A stretch of 16,982 nucleotides of DNA from an uncultured Prevotella sp. (GCA_938018155.1 CALIIG010000089.1:1-16982); one strand, 5' to 3'; shown: positions 7,250 to 16,885, numbered from the stretch's first letter. A program made the numbers and translations. Notes: generated from the sequence alone by a model not told the origin.

Positions 7250-10200
7250 TTAGCGTATGTCACGGCCATGGCAATTCTTGAATTTCTTGCCGCTTCCGCA
7301 TGGACACGGATCGTTAGGACGAGGCATTTTATCGCGAATAATAGGCTGATGTCTCTGCCCCTGTTGGCTTTGCGTAGCCTGACTGGCTGCTGCCCGCTGT
7401 GCCTCATCGGCACTTTCGAAGTCGGCTTTTTGCTCATTATAACGCTGTTGATGCACTTCAGGAGCAGCCTCTACAACCTCTTGCTGTTGCTGTACTGGCA
7501 GCTGGGCACGCATTAAAAAGCTTGCAATTCGATTGTTCATGTCGTCAATCATGCTGTCCCACAGCTTTGCGCTTTCGAGTTTAAATACCAAAAGAGGATC
7601 CTTTTGCTCGTAAGAGGCATTCTGTACGCTATGGCGAAGCTCGTCGAGCTGACGTAAATTCTCTTTCCAATCATCGTCAATGATGTGCAAAATCACGAAT
7701 TTTTCGAACTCCTTAACGACGTTTTTCGACTCCGTTTCGTATGCCTCCTTAAGGTTTACACGCAATTGAATAACGTTCTTGCCATCGGTAATTGGAATAA
7801 GAATGTATTGATAAACATCGCCCTGATTCTCATAGACCTCTTTAATTACAGGATAAGAATCGGTCTGTATGCGCTCTGTCTTACGCTTAAATGAAGCCAT
7901 AGCCTCCTGGAAAGCGCGCTCTTCGAGCTCGGATTTGTTAGTATTCTCAAACTCTTCAGCTGTAAAAGGAATCTCAATAGCGAGAATTTCGAAGAACTTT
8001 TCTTTCGCATCCTTGTAGTCATAGTTCTCAGTAATATTGACTATGCGGTCCCAAATGATGTTCGAAATGTCCATACCGAGGCGTTCTCCCATAAGTGCAT
8101 GCCGCCGCTTATCGTAGATAACGGTACGCTGTTTGTTCATTACGTCGTCATATTCGAGTAAATTTTTACGTATGCCAAAATGGTTTTCCTCTACCTTTTT
8201 CTGTGCACGCTCAATGCTTTTTGAAATCATTGGGCTTTCGATACGCTCACCATCTTCAAAGCCTAAGCGGTCCATTACCTTGGCAATACGTTCAGATCCG
8301 AACTTACGCATTAGCTCATCTTCGAGCGATACATAGAAAACGGATGACCCCGGGTCGCCTTGACGTCCGGCGCGTCCGCGCAATTGTCGGTCAACTCGTC
8401 GGCTTTCGTGTCGGGTTGTACCTATAATTGCCAATCCACCTGCATCCTTAACTTCTTTGCTTAACTTAATATCGGTACCACGACCGGCCATGTTTGTAGC
8501 AATGGTTACGGCACCAAGAAGACGGTCTTCATTGCGTAAGAGGGTCTCTGCATTTTGTCCGGCCAATTTGGGATCGGCATTTTTCTCACCCTTATTGGCT
8601 GCCTCAATGAGTTTATTTTGATGCCGAAGAGCAGAGGTTTTATCGGTAAACGCCTTATCATCTGATGTAAGGTAAACCATTCCACGCGTGCTTTTTCCAG
8701 CTTCAGCAACAATCATTGATTCCTTTTGATGTTGTTTTGCGTTTAAAACCTGATGTGGAATCTTGCGCATTGTAAGCATCTTTGAAAGCAACTCGCTGAT
8801 AACGACAGAGGTTGTACCTACCAGACAGGGACGCCCGCTGACGCGCATCTCCTCAACTTCCTCAATAACGGCAGCATATTTCTCGCGCGCTGTTTTATAA
8901 ACGCGGTCGTTCATGTCGTTACGGACAACTGGTTTGTTTGTAGGAATCTCTACTACATCGAGCTTGTAAATGTCCCAAAGCTCTCCGGCCTCTGTGCTCG
9001 CCGTACCAGTCATACCCGCTAATTTGTGGTACATTCTGAAGTAATTCTGCAATGTAATCGTAGCGAAAGTCTGAGTTGCAGCCTCTATTTTAACATGCTC
9101 TTTGGCTTCTATTGCCTGGTGTAAGCCGTCGCTCCAGCGTCGTCCCTCCATAATACGGCCTGTCTGCTCGTCTACAATCTTCACCTCGCCATCCATAACG
9201 ACGTATTCATCGTCCTTATTGAACATGGTGTATGCTTTGAGAAGCTGTTGCAATGTGTGCACACGGTCGCTTTGAAGAGCATAATGATTCAGCAGGTCGT
9301 CTTTTTTATCGAGACGCTCCTGGTCGCTAAGGCCTTTCTCATTTTCAAGTGATGAGAGTTGCGCTGCAATGTCAGGGAGTACGAATAAGTCTTTATCTTT
9401 AACCTGATTTGAGAGCCAATCGGTTCCCTTATCAGTTAAATCTACGCTATTTAATTTCTCATCTACAACGAAATACAATGGTGCAACAGCCTCGGGCATG
9501 CGGCGATTGTTGTTCTCCATGTACGTTTCCTCGGTGCGTTGCAAGCCACTTTTAATCCCTTCTTCAGAAAGATATTTGATAAGTGCTTTGTTTTTCGGGA
9601 GTGCTTTAAATGAGCGAAACAGGCAAAGGAAGCCATCATCCAGTAGTGATTGGTCTTTTTTAGCCTGCCCTTCAGATATTTTTTGGCGGGCGTCTGCTAA
9701 AAGTTCTGTTGCCTGTTTGCGCTGTACCTCATATAAACGCTCTACAAGAGGCTGGTACTCTTCAAACATCTGGTTCTCGCCTTTTGGCACAGGGCCTGAT
9801 ATTATAAGAGGTGTACGTGCATCGTCTATAAGTACAGAGTCGACCTCATCCACAATAGCGAAGTTATGACGACGCTGTACAAGGTCACCCGGTGCGAGGG
9901 CCATGTTATCCCTTAGGTAGTCAAAGCCGAACTCATTATTTGTTCCAAAGGTGATGTCGGCCTGGTAAGCTTTGCGTCGTTCTGGCGAATTGGGCTGGTG
10001 TTTATCAATGCAATCAACAGAAAGACCGTGAAATTCGTAAAGTGGTCCCATCCATTCCGAGTCACGCTTTGCAAGGTAATCATTAACGGTAACCATGTGA
10101 ACACCGTTGCCTGTCAACGCATTTAAGAATACAGGAAGCGTTGCAACAAGTGTCTTTCCTTCACCAGTTGCCATCTCTGCAATCTTACCCTGGTGCAAAG

Positions 10201-10747
10201 CAATACCTCCAAATATCTGAACATCGTAGTGAACCATGTCCCATTTAATAAGGTTGCCACCGGCTGTCCATGAGTTATGGTAGATGGCCTTGTCGCCATC
10301 GATGGTAATAAAGTCGTTTTTGGGGTCAGCAGCTAATTGCTTGTCAAAATCGGTTGCTGTAACAATGGTCTCCTCATTTTCAGTAAATCGGCGTGCCGTA
10401 TCTTTTACAATGCTGTATGCAGTTGGCATTATTTCGTTCAAAGCATTTTCTAATGCTTCGAGCATATCCTTGTCCAGCTTGTCCATTTCGTCAAAAATGG
10501 GTTCGCGTTCGTCAATGGGAGTCTCTTCAATTTTATTCTTAAGCTCCTTTATTTTATCTTGATACGGAACAGCGGCATCCTGTACATACTTCTGTATTTC
10601 TTTTGTTTTGGCGCGCAATTCATCATTACTCAGCTTCTTAATCTCTGGATAAGCCTCCTTCACTTTTTCTACAAGAGGCTGTATGAGCTTCATATCGCGG
10701 CTGGATTTATCGCCGAATATTGACTTTAAGAACTTGTTGAAATTCAT
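7250..10747 (-). CDS. secA: Preprotein translocase ATPase SecA
   Basis: Motor ATPase that pushes unfolded preproteins through SecYEG. The protein has 1165 aa against 901 in E. coli; extra length is normal for Bacteroidetes. Walker A is ATGEGKT (193-199) and the DEVD box is at 300-303. TGTAST (580-585), [10 protein letters not shown] (751-760) and the [13 protein letters not shown] stretch (790-802) mark the second nucleotide-binding domain. Residues about 845-880 are the helical scaffold ([16 protein letters not shown]). The C-terminus is a Q/A-rich linker (about 1085-1135) and a zinc finger with C1148, C1150, C1159 and H1160. A segment of roughly 55-60 residues at 685-743 separates IVAEAG from [15 protein letters not shown], where most SecA proteins I know have only a few residues. 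ATG 10747 is conventional for the family and 31 bases downstream of a -7 box. Confidence 0.98.
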   Translation of the reverse strand: MNFNKFLKSIFGDKSSRDMKLIQPLVEKVKEAYPEIKKLSNDELRAKTKEIQKYVQDAAVPYQDKIKELKNKIEETPIDEREPIFDEMDKLDKDMLEALENALNEIMPTAYSIVKDTARRFTENEETIVTATDFDKQLAADPKNDFITIDGDKAIYHNSWTAGGNLIKWDMVHYDVQIFGGIALHQGKIAEMATGEGKTLVATLPVFLNALTGNGVHMVTVNDYLAKRDSEWMGPLYEFHGLSVDCIDKHQPNSPERRKAYQADITFGTNNEFGFDYLRDNMALAPGDLVQRRHNFAIVDEVDSVLIDDARTPLIISGPVPKGENQMFEEYQPLVERLYEVQRKQATELLADARQKISEGQAKKDQSLLDDGFLCLFRSFKALPKNKALIKYLSEEGIKSGLQRTEETYMENNNRRMPEAVAPLYFVVDEKLNSVDLTDKGTDWLSNQVKDKDLFVLPDIAAQLSSLENEKGLSDQERLDKKDDLLNHYALQSDRVHTLQQLLKAYTMFNKDDEYVVMDGEVKIVDEQTGRIMEGRRWSDGLHQAIEAKEHVKIEAATQTFATITLQNYFRMYHKLAGMTGTASTEAGELWDIYKLDVVEIPTNKPVVRNDMNDRVYKTAREKYAAVIEEVEEMRVSGRPCLVGTTSVVISELLSKMLTMRKIPHQVLNAKQHQKESMIVAEAGKSTRGMVYLTSDDKAFTDKTSALRHQNKLIEAANKGEKNADPKLAGQNAETLLRNEDRLLGAVTIATNMAGRGTDIKLSKEVKDAGGLAIIGTTRHESRRVDRQLRGRAGRQGDPGSSVFYVSLEDELMRKFGSERIAKVMDRLGFEDGERIESPMISKSIERAQKKVEENHFGIRKNLLEYDDVMNKQRTVIYDKRRHALMGERLGMDISNIIWDRIVNITENYDYKDAKEKFFEILAIEIPFTAEEFENTNKSELEERAFQEAMASFKRKTERIQTDSYPVIKEVYENQGDVYQYILIPITDGKNVIQLRVNLKEAYETESKNVVKEFEKFVILHIIDDDWKENLRQLDELRHSVQNASYEQKDPLLVFKLESAKLWDSMIDDMNNRIASFLMRAQLPVQQQQEVVEAAPEVHQQRYNEQKADFESADEAQRAAASQATQSQQGQRHQPIIRDKMPRPNDPCPCGSGKKFKNCHGRDIR

Positions 10748-10777
10748 ATATTTGGATTTATTTATTTTCTAAGTATG

Positions 10778-10785
10778 CAAAATTA
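10778..10785 (-). promoter_or_regulatory. secA promoter -7 box
   Basis: The - strand reads TAATTTTG, an exact TAnnTTTG match, 30 bases from the secA start. No good -33 TTTG is seen at the usual distance. Confidence 0.5.
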
Positions 10786-10806
10786 CTAAAATAAATCATA
10801 AATCGG

Positions 10807-10855
10807 CATACTTCAATTGCTTTCTTGTTTTAAACCGTATAAATGGTGAAGTATG
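10807..10855. repeat. 9-bp inverted repeat upstream of the secA promoter
   Basis: CATACTTCA (10807-10815) and TGAAGTATG (10847-10855) are perfect inverted copies separated by 31 bases. The dyad lies between the end of the phosphatase-like gene (10869) and the secA -7 box (10778-10785), with one arm close to the secA -33 region. There is no T-tract, so it is not an ordinary terminator. It could be an operator or an mRNA 3'-end structure, or chance. Confidence 0.35.
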
Positions 10856-10868
10856 GGCAATAATGATT

Positions 10869-12275
10869 TTAAAACAATGGAGTAACGGTGCACGCGTTTG
10901 GTGCTCGTATACGGATGGTCCGTGCAATAGTGGGTGTTATTCTATCGGCACTGACGGGTAAAGAAATATGTTCGTGAATAATGTGATTCCCTAAAAAGAA
11001 TATTGGGAATATGGCATCGCCTAATCGGCTTGTATAATTTTGCTGTGTGTCTTCGTTTATCAGCTTCCAGCCAGGTGTAACCTCAACAATAATATCACCA
11101 CTTATTAATGGATGGATACCAGCTTTAAGTTTGTTTTGCCTGTCATCATCGGATAAAAGACGTTCAGTAGTGTAAACGTTGGCTACTCCGGCATTTTGGA
11201 AAAGGAAATCCTGACTTTTCTTTACGAGATCAGAGAAGGAAATGCGTTTTTGCTCAATAAGACGGCGATCTAAATAAATTTGATTGTTAAAGCACTGGCT
11301 TACATACTTGCCGCTACCGTAAATTGCCCCCAAATACATATTGAGCAGGCTGGCAGTGCGGTTAATATAAAAAGTACCCGTGGGTATTCTATATCGTTCC
11401 GTATTTGGTTCTGCTTCATCAAAATGCCCCGTTGATGTAACAACGAACATGATATTGCCTGCTCCTGCTTCTTTCTCTATTCCATCAAGCAGTTTCCCGA
11501 GCGTTGTATCCAGGCTCCGGTATGAGTCCTTAATATCTTGTGATGTGTATTTAACGGGCCTGTTTTCTGTAACTGCGGCAGACAGTGTGACATATAACAG
11601 GTCAGGAATATCGTCTTGTCCTATCTTTGTTTGCTCAACAACCTGCAAGCTAACGTCTAATACCTGGTTATTAAGTTCAGCAGGATTATTCCCGGTTACC
11701 GATTTTTCATTTTGTTGATTATATGCTTTCAGCCACTTGGGTTGTGCCGAATGATAATAATTCGAACCTGTCCACCATTTGCCATCCAACCAGAATGCCC
11801 CGTCGGCTGCATGCCCGGCGAGCATAATTGCCGCATCTTTGTTTGCGGCAAAAGAATATACAAAGGCCTTCCCTCCGGTAGCAGCCTTTAGTTCATCTGA
11901 AATAGTTGAGGTTCTTAATTGTACTGGAGAACTTTGGTATTGTTCGTCGTCTGTAGATAAAACGGGGTGTAACGTCTCCCGATTCAACCATGAATTACCA
12001 ACAATACCGTTGTAAAACGGAATTGATCCTGTTGCAAGCGATGCTGTCGACGATGATCGGTCTACGGGGTTAAAGGGGTATGTGGCATGATCGTAATAAC
12101 GACCGTTCTTGATTAATCGTTTAAACCCACGCTCTGAATAGTATCCATAGAAAGCCTCCATATAATCAGTTCGCAACTGATCAATAATAATATTAACAAT
12201 CAGTCGCGGTACATACTGAAAGGCGTGCACCTCAACAGATGTAATGGCTGCAAGAATGAGAGCAAGATACCTCAT
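10869..12275 (-). CDS. Secreted alkaline-phosphatase-fold protein, probably catalytically inactive
   Basis: A 468-aa periplasmic or outer-surface protein with a signal peptide (about 1-18, cleavage after VHA). It aligns by eye with the PafA/nucleotide-pyrophosphatase branch of the alkaline phosphatase superfamily: LIVNIIIDQLRTDYM (25-39) holds the first metal-ligand Asp (D32), followed by GFKRLIKNG (50-58) and TGSIPFYNGIVGN (82-94). Where PafA has its Thr nucleophile before the TG, this protein reads FNPVDRSSSTASLATG, which puts Val or nearby residues at that place. The second-site D...H motif (TDYVGH type) reads LSAAVTENRP (231-240), and the usual SDHG reads TSTGHFDE (280-287). The metal site therefore looks lost. 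Start 12275 is 4 bp after the lnb stop, so the two are co-transcribed. As I recall, a similar degenerate protein occurs in other Bacteroidales. Role unknown. Confidence 0.85.
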   Translation of the reverse strand: MRYLALILAAITSVEVHAFQYVPRLIVNIIIDQLRTDYMEAFYGYYSERGFKRLIKNGRYYDHATYPFNPVDRSSSTASLATGSIPFYNGIVGNSWLNRETLHPVLSTDDEQYQSSPVQLRTSTISDELKAATGGKAFVYSFAANKDAAIMLAGHAADGAFWLDGKWWTGSNYYHSAQPKWLKAYNQQNEKSVTGNNPAELNNQVLDVSLQVVEQTKIGQDDIPDLLYVTLSAAVTENRPVKYTSQDIKDSYRSLDTTLGKLLDGIEKEAGAGNIMFVVTSTGHFDEAEPNTERYRIPTGTFYINRTASLLNMYLGAIYGSGKYVSQCFNNQIYLDRRLIEQKRISFSDLVKKSQDFLFQNAGVANVYTTERLLSDDDRQNKLKAGIHPLISGDIIVEVTPGWKLINEDTQQNYTSRLGDAIFPIFFLGNHIIHEHISLPVSADRITPTIARTIRIRAPNACTVTPLF

Positions 12276-12279
12276 TAGT

Positions 12280-13491
12280 CTATGACTTCTTTAGCAAATA
12301 ACGATTCATCATACACCTGCTTAACAAAATCAGTGCCAAAATATTCATACCCTCTGCATAACCTTGTAGCGTATTGCCTACAAAGAATAACAGGATACAT
12401 ATCGTCAGGATATTCCAATACCAGTGGAAGCGTTGTTTCACCTCACGGTTTATAACGGAATATACAAAAACAAGCGAAAGAGGGTTTAACAGTAATATTT
12501 GCAGGTTAAAACTTACCGTTGGATGCTGTGAAAACACCATAGCCAATAGTATCACACCTGCTATTCCGTCTAAGGTAAGCAAAGTAACATCTATCAACCA
12601 AAATGTTTTCAGTCTCCTATATTCCGCAATTTCAGCAAGCAATATTAAAATAAACACACAGTTCCACAACATGGCAGGTGTAATTGTATCCCAAATATTG
12701 CGATTGTCGACAACGTTATTTACATTGGCTTTCAACAGAACGGTAGTTGATGAAACCAACGGATGCGATTTCCCTACACTGTCAACGATTGTGGCTTCTT
12801 CAAAATCTTTACGCAAAGTATCGGGTAAAAACTGTTGTTGTACGTAGTTAGTCTTTGCGTCGGCCTTTATACCTAACAGTAAATCGTTTCCAAATCGTGC
12901 CCACCTGTGGCCGTCATTCCATTGGTGAATCATCGTACGATACGATGATGTTACGTTTGGATTAACCTTGTAATTAACCTTTCCGGCAATGTTGTCAATC
13001 AGAATGTTGCGTGCTCTTGTTGTGCAATTGTCGTAAAAGAAGTTGTATCGATAAACCCTGTCGTTCTGATAATTCTGAGCAAGAGCCTGCAAAATGGTTG
13101 CCTTTTCTTTATTATTTAATCTTAAAGTCTGCTGAACCACCTGCCTTCCTTGACGTGCATACTCCATCATAAACATGTCAAAAGGCTCAATTCCCATCTC
13201 ATAATCGGTTAACCCGAAAACGAAACGCAGAATAAAATTCGACTGCCTGAAGTTGAATAAACCATAGTTTATTACAACGTCCTGAGCGTGCGCAGGGTCG
13301 AATACCCTGATAGCCGTATGTCCATACAGGCTCCAAACTTCATTCCCCGGCGAACAAGTAAGCAAACTTATTTGAACACTATCCATCTGCTGGCGTTCTG
13401 CATCTTCAACTATTTGGGCATGAGAGTTAACAGCTGCAAGGATAAAAACTACAACAAATAATGCTTTTATGATACTGTTTAAGTGTTTCAC
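12280..13491 (-). CDS. lnb: Lipoprotein N-acyltransferase Lnb (former DUF4105)
   Basis: Lnb adds the third acyl chain to lipoprotein N-termini in Bacteroides, replacing the absent Lnt. With a GTG start at 13491 the protein has 403 aa: a signal peptide or anchor (1-25, ending NSHA), then a periplasmic domain with a papain/NlpC-like pattern. The likely catalytic His is in LYGHTAIRVF (H58) and the likely Cys in FFYDNCTTRARN (C156). Five membrane helices follow at about 273-290, 298-318, 326-345, 357-375 and 381-397, matching the Lnb C-terminal domain. The frame is also open to ATG codons at 13533 and 13548. Those would add a poor extension before the signal sequence and cross the divergent promoter, so I prefer GTG, with doubt. 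It is the first gene of an operon with the phosphatase-like protein. Catalytic residue assignment is inferred from conservation. Confidence 0.88.
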   Translation of the reverse strand: MKHLNSIIKALFVVVFILAAVNSHAQIVEDAERQQMDSVQISLLTCSPGNEVWSLYGHTAIRVFDPAHAQDVVINYGLFNFRQSNFILRFVFGLTDYEMGIEPFDMFMMEYARQGRQVVQQTLRLNNKEKATILQALAQNYQNDRVYRYNFFYDNCTTRARNILIDNIAGKVNYKVNPNVTSSYRTMIHQWNDGHRWARFGNDLLLGIKADAKTNYVQQQFLPDTLRKDFEEATIVDSVGKSHPLVSSTTVLLKANVNNVVDNRNIWDTITPAMLWNCVFILILLAEIAEYRRLKTFWLIDVTLLTLDGIAGVILLAMVFSQHPTVSFNLQILLLNPLSLVFVYSVINREVKQRFHWYWNILTICILLFFVGNTLQGYAEGMNILALILLSRCMMNRYLLKKS

Positions 13492-13495
13492 GATG

Positions 13496-13503
13496 CAAAA
13501 ATA
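13496..13503 (-). promoter_or_regulatory. Possible lnb promoter -7 box
   Basis: The - strand reads TATTTTTG, matching TAnnTTTG, only 4 bases before the proposed GTG start. If used, the lnb mRNA would be leaderless or nearly so. The weak -33 region leaves it uncertain. Confidence 0.35.
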
Positions 13504-13548
13504 CCTTATTATTTTGACTTTACATGCGTACATTTCATTTTTTTTCAA

Positions 13549-13556
13549 TACTTTTG
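13549..13556 (+). promoter_or_regulatory. -7 box for the outer-membrane barrel gene cluster
   Basis: TACTTTTG matches TAnnTTTG exactly. Transcription would start near 13562, about 48 bases before ATG 13610, leaving an A-rich leader. The -33 region is shared with the divergent lnb promoter and has no clear TTTG at the usual spacing. Confidence 0.5.
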
Positions 13557-13609
13557 CGGGCGATTATTACATAATCAATCAAAACTTATTAAAGAAAATT
13601 ATACAAGTA

Positions 13610-14921
13610 ATGTTGAGAAAATATATTCTGTCTGCTTGTCTTATCGTTTCAATTTCTCAAAGTGCACTTGCGCAAAGTGGAACAAATTCGCCTTACAGTC
13701 AGTTCGGACTGGGCTTACTTTCCGACCATTCAACAGGTTTCAACAGAGGCATGAACGGGTTAGGTATCGCCTTTCATGAGCATAATCAGGTTAATAATCT
13801 TAACCCCGCTTCGTACGCATCGATAGATAGCTTAACCTTTATCTTCGATGCAGGAGTGTCTGGACAAATCACGAATTTTAAAGAAAGTGGCAGACGTCTC
13901 AATGCGAAGAATTCCGATTTCGAATATATTGTTGGTGCTTTCAGGCTTCGTAAGCATTTGGGTTTAAGTTTTGGTTTGATTCCTTATACCAATATTGGCT
14001 ATTCCTATTCCATATCGGGCAATGTTGGCGACATTGCCAATACAACATTTACCAATAGTTATTACGGGACAGGAGGCCTGCATCAGGTTTATGGGTATCG
14101 GCTGGATGCCGGTTAAAGGGCTTTCTGTTGGTATGAACGGAGGCTATCTCTATGGCGATTATACGCGTACCGTGATGAATAGTTTCAGTAACAGTGCCGC
14201 CAATACATTAACAAAGACTTATTCTGCCGACGTCAGAAGCTACCAGTTAAACTTTGGAGCACAGTATGCACTGAAGTTAAGCAAAAAGGATGAGCTTAAT
14301 ATCGGTGCAACATTCAGCCCCGGACATAAGATAGGCGGGAAGCCAAGTCTGAGTATTATTTCAACAAACTCGCAAACTTCAGTTTCTGATACAACCCGGT
14401 TTCCGGCAGCAGGGCAGGGCAATATGCAGCTGGAGGTTCCCACTTCTTTGTCAGTTGGTGTTATGTTAAACCATGAAAACTCGCTTAAAATAGGTGCCGA
14501 CTATCAGCTTCAACGTTGGGAACCCGTCGCAGAACCCGTGTTTACCGTAAATTCAAACGGGCAGGCGAGCTATGCTTTAGCCAGGGGTAATTTCATGAAT
14601 CGCCATAAAATAACAATAGGCAGCGATTACTGCCCGATGGAATTAAGTCGCCGTTTCTTTAAGCGTATGCACTATCGTGCCGGTATTAGCTATGTTACAC
14701 CTTATTATAAAATAAATAATGCTGACGGTCCAAAGGAAATTAGTGCGGGCGTTGGCGTTGGAATTCCGATTATGAACAGCTGGAATAACCGTTCGTGGCT
14801 GAATATAGGGGCACAATGGGTACACCAGTCAGCAAACCATTATATTACTGAAAATACATTCCGTATCAACATAGGGCTGACGTTTAATGAGCGATGGTTT
14901 GCAAAGTGGAAGTTGGAATAA
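13610..14921 (+). pseudogene. Outer-membrane beta-barrel protein (FadL/OmpP1-like), frameshifted
   Basis: A signal peptide (MLRKYILSACLIVSISQSALA, cut after residue 21) is followed by alternating amphipathic strands and an N-terminal NPASYAS motif typical of FadL-like barrels, and the C-terminus ends in an aromatic-rich strand. The reading frame breaks near 14087-14093. Frame one continues GGLHQVY and then hits a stop at 14114-14116. The next frame continues MGIGWMPVKGLSVG to a stop at 14919-14921. Joining them gives a smooth barrel sequence of about 437 aa if two bases (an AT within TATATG) are restored; loss of two bases is the simplest explanation, though one extra base fits the arithmetic too. 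The break may be a sequencing or assembly error rather than a true mutation: both halves look intact and not decayed. It sits 6 bp before lptC and probably shares its transcript. Confidence 0.75.
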
Positions 14922-14927
14922 CATTCA

Positions 14928-15569
14928 ATGAAAGCTTTAATAAGGATATATTTTTTGTTTTTTCTAAGTTCCCTTGCAGTGTCATGCAAGGAAAGTGTTG
15001 AACATACGGCGGGAGCAATTCGCGACCGTGATTCGGTAGCCGTGATGGTAACGCATGGTGTCAACACGTTAATATCCGATTCAGGCATTACCAAATATCG
15101 CATCGTTACTGAACGGTGGGAGGTTAACCAAAACAAAAAGCCTTCGCGATGGGTCTTTGACAAGGGGCTGTTTCTTGAACAATTTGACGAAAAATTCCAT
15201 GTGCAGGCCTATATTCAGTGTGATACTGCCTACTATTACGACCAGCAAAGGTTGTGGGAATTGCGCTCGAGAGTAAGAATTTTAACGAAGAACGGACTGC
15301 GCTTTTCATCGGACCAGCTATACTGGGACGAAAACAAGCATGAACTTTACTCAAATACTTTTTCACGTTTGGTTACGCCGGAGCGTACCCTTCAGGGCAG
15401 TTATTTCCGCTCTGATGAACGTATGACCCGCTATATTGTCACCAATTCGCGCGGGTCGTTCGACAGTGCCGACTTTGGAGGAAGCCCCGGTCCGTCTCCT
15501 GCGCCGTCAGGAACTGCCGACAGCATGATGATAATGCAGCGCAGTCCGGCCCAGCCGTCGCGTAACTAA
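14928..15569 (+). CDS. lptC: LPS export protein LptC (lipoprotein form)
   Basis: LptC links the inner-membrane LptB2FG extractor to periplasmic LptA and passes LPS toward the outer membrane. The protein has 213 aa. The N-terminus is a lipoprotein signal with lipobox LAVSC (Cys20), as is common for Bacteroidetes LptC; E. coli LptC instead keeps a membrane helix. Residues about 50-175 show the beta-jellyroll pattern of the family: ITKYRIVTERWEV, then FDKGLFLEQFD, then ADTAYYY-like strands, LRILTKNGL-like strands and LTSDQLYWDENKHELYS-like strands (here GLRFSSDQLYWDENKHELYS). The tail after about residue 183 is Gly/Pro/Ser-rich and probably disordered. The start is 6 bp after the barrel gene stop and 26 bp separate its stop from gldE, so an operon is likely. 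Confidence 0.88.
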   Translation: MKALIRIYFLFFLSSLAVSCKESVEHTAGAIRDRDSVAVMVTHGVNTLISDSGITKYRIVTERWEVNQNKKPSRWVFDKGLFLEQFDEKFHVQAYIQCDTAYYYDQQRLWELRSRVRILTKNGLRFSSDQLYWDENKHELYSNTFSRLVTPERTLQGSYFRSDERMTRYIVTNSRGSFDSADFGGSPGPSPAPSGTADSMMIMQRSPAQPSRN

Positions 15570-15595
15570 CTGTTGCAAGCTAATATTATTTATTT

Positions 15596-16885
15596 GTGAA
15601 TATAGAGTTATCGCAGGTTATAGAGATTGTCATTACAATGGTTCTCAGTGCATTCTTCTCGGGTATGGAGATTGCCTTTGTGTCGAGTAACCGTATGCTT
15701 GCCGAAATGGACAAGGATAAGAATCGTAATGGTATTTCGCAAATTCTTATTTCTTACTTCTACCGTCACCCCAACGGCTTTGTGTCTACCATACTTGTTG
15801 GCAACAACATTGTGCTGGTTATGTATGGTATTTTGTTTGCAAATATTTTTGACAACACATTGTTTGCCGGGTTCGATGCGGGGGCAAGAGTTACGCTCGA
15901 TACGGTTTTCTCAACCATTATTATACTTTTTACAGGCGAATTTCTGCCCAAAGTTCTGTTTAAAACCAGCCCTAACCGTCTGCTTACATTGTTTGCACCT
16001 CTGGCGGCTGTGTTTTATGTGCTGCTCTGGCCCATCAGTAAGTTCGCATCTTTTTTGTCGCGTTTAATGCTCCGTATTGGCGGAACACGGATAAACGTGG
16101 TAAGCGAAGAGGAAGGTTTTACCAAGGTCGACCTCGATTATCTTCTGCAATCGTCTTTGGATAACGCCTCTGCCGACGAATCGATAGGCGACGAAGTGAA
16201 AATTTTCCAGAATGCACTCGAATTCCCTGACATAAAGGTTCGCGACTGTATGATACACCGCACGGAAATCAAGGCCGTTGATATGAATACGTGTACGAAG
16301 GCCGAACTGTTGCAAACCTTTGTAGAAAGCGGAAACAGTAAAATCATAGTCTACCAGGGCGACATTGACCATATAGTAGGCTATATTCACAGTTCGGAGA
16401 TGTTCCGCAAGCCCGAGCACTGGCAGGATGGTATTAGAAAGATGCCATTTGTGCCTGAAACCATGACTGCACAAAAGCTCATGCGTATATTTTTACAGCA
16501 GAAAAAGAGCCTCGGTGTGGTTGTAGACGAGTTCGGCGGCACCAGCGGACTGGTATCGTTAGAGGATATTGTAGAAGAAATTTTTGGCGATATTCAGGAC
16601 GAACACGACAGCAGCAGTCTGGTTGCCAAGCGTACTGAAAACGGCGATTATATTCTGTCGGCCAGGATGGAAATTGACAAGGTAAACGAAATGTTCGGCC
16701 TTGACCTTCCCGAAAGCGAGGAATATATGACCATTAACGGGCTTATTCTTCACGAATACCGTAGTTTTCCAAAGCCCAATGATGTGATAAAAATCGGCGA
16801 TTACACGTTTAAGATTCTGAGAACTACGGTTGCAAAAATCGTACTTGTTAAATTAACTGACAACCGAAAGTCGTCAAAGTCATAA
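15596..16885 (+). CDS. gldE: CNNM/CBS/CorC-domain membrane protein (GldE-type, hemolysin family)
   Basis: A 429-aa inner-membrane protein. Residues about 5-165 form the CNNM (DUF21) domain with three or four membrane helices, including FFSGMEIAFVSSNR (20-33), LVGNNIVLV (67-75) and GEFLPKV (114-120). A pair of CBS domains follows at about 214-275 and 280-337, ending in VVVDEFGGTSGLVSLEDIVE (308-327). The CorC/HlyC domain lies at about 345-425. Family members are linked to Mg/Co ion transport; in gliding Bacteroidetes the relative GldE is needed for motility, but non-gliding Bacteroidales also carry it, so the name does not imply gliding. The start is GTG at 15596. It follows lptC, the gene order I recall from other Bacteroidales. 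Function here (ion handling or envelope support) is inferred. Confidence 0.9.
   Translation: MNIELSQVIEIVITMVLSAFFSGMEIAFVSSNRMLAEMDKDKNRNGISQILISYFYRHPNGFVSTILVGNNIVLVMYGILFANIFDNTLFAGFDAGARVTLDTVFSTIIILFTGEFLPKVLFKTSPNRLLTLFAPLAAVFYVLLWPISKFASFLSRLMLRIGGTRINVVSEEEGFTKVDLDYLLQSSLDNASADESIGDEVKIFQNALEFPDIKVRDCMIHRTEIKAVDMNTCTKAELLQTFVESGNSKIIVYQGDIDHIVGYIHSSEMFRKPEHWQDGIRKMPFVPETMTAQKLMRIFLQQKKSLGVVVDEFGGTSGLVSLEDIVEEIFGDIQDEHDSSSLVAKRTENGDYILSARMEIDKVNEMFGLDLPESEEYMTINGLILHEYRSFPKPNDVIKIGDYTFKILRTTVAKIVLVKLTDNRKSSKS

Noticed and set aside
7235..7516. Open frame on the + strand opposite secA
   Set aside because: It lies wholly antisense to the well-supported SecA C-terminus and has no family features. 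Similar antisense frames opposite rho, rpsA, secA and lnb are treated the same way.
13492..13548. Longer lnb start at ATG 13548 or 13533
   Set aside because: Not excluded, but the extra residues precede a normal signal peptide and cross the divergent promoter, so the GTG at 13491 is preferred.
14084..14096. Programmed ribosomal frameshift in the barrel gene
   Set aside because: There is no slippery heptamer or obvious downstream pseudoknot, and outer-membrane barrels are not known for this. Loss of two bases or a sequence error explains it better.
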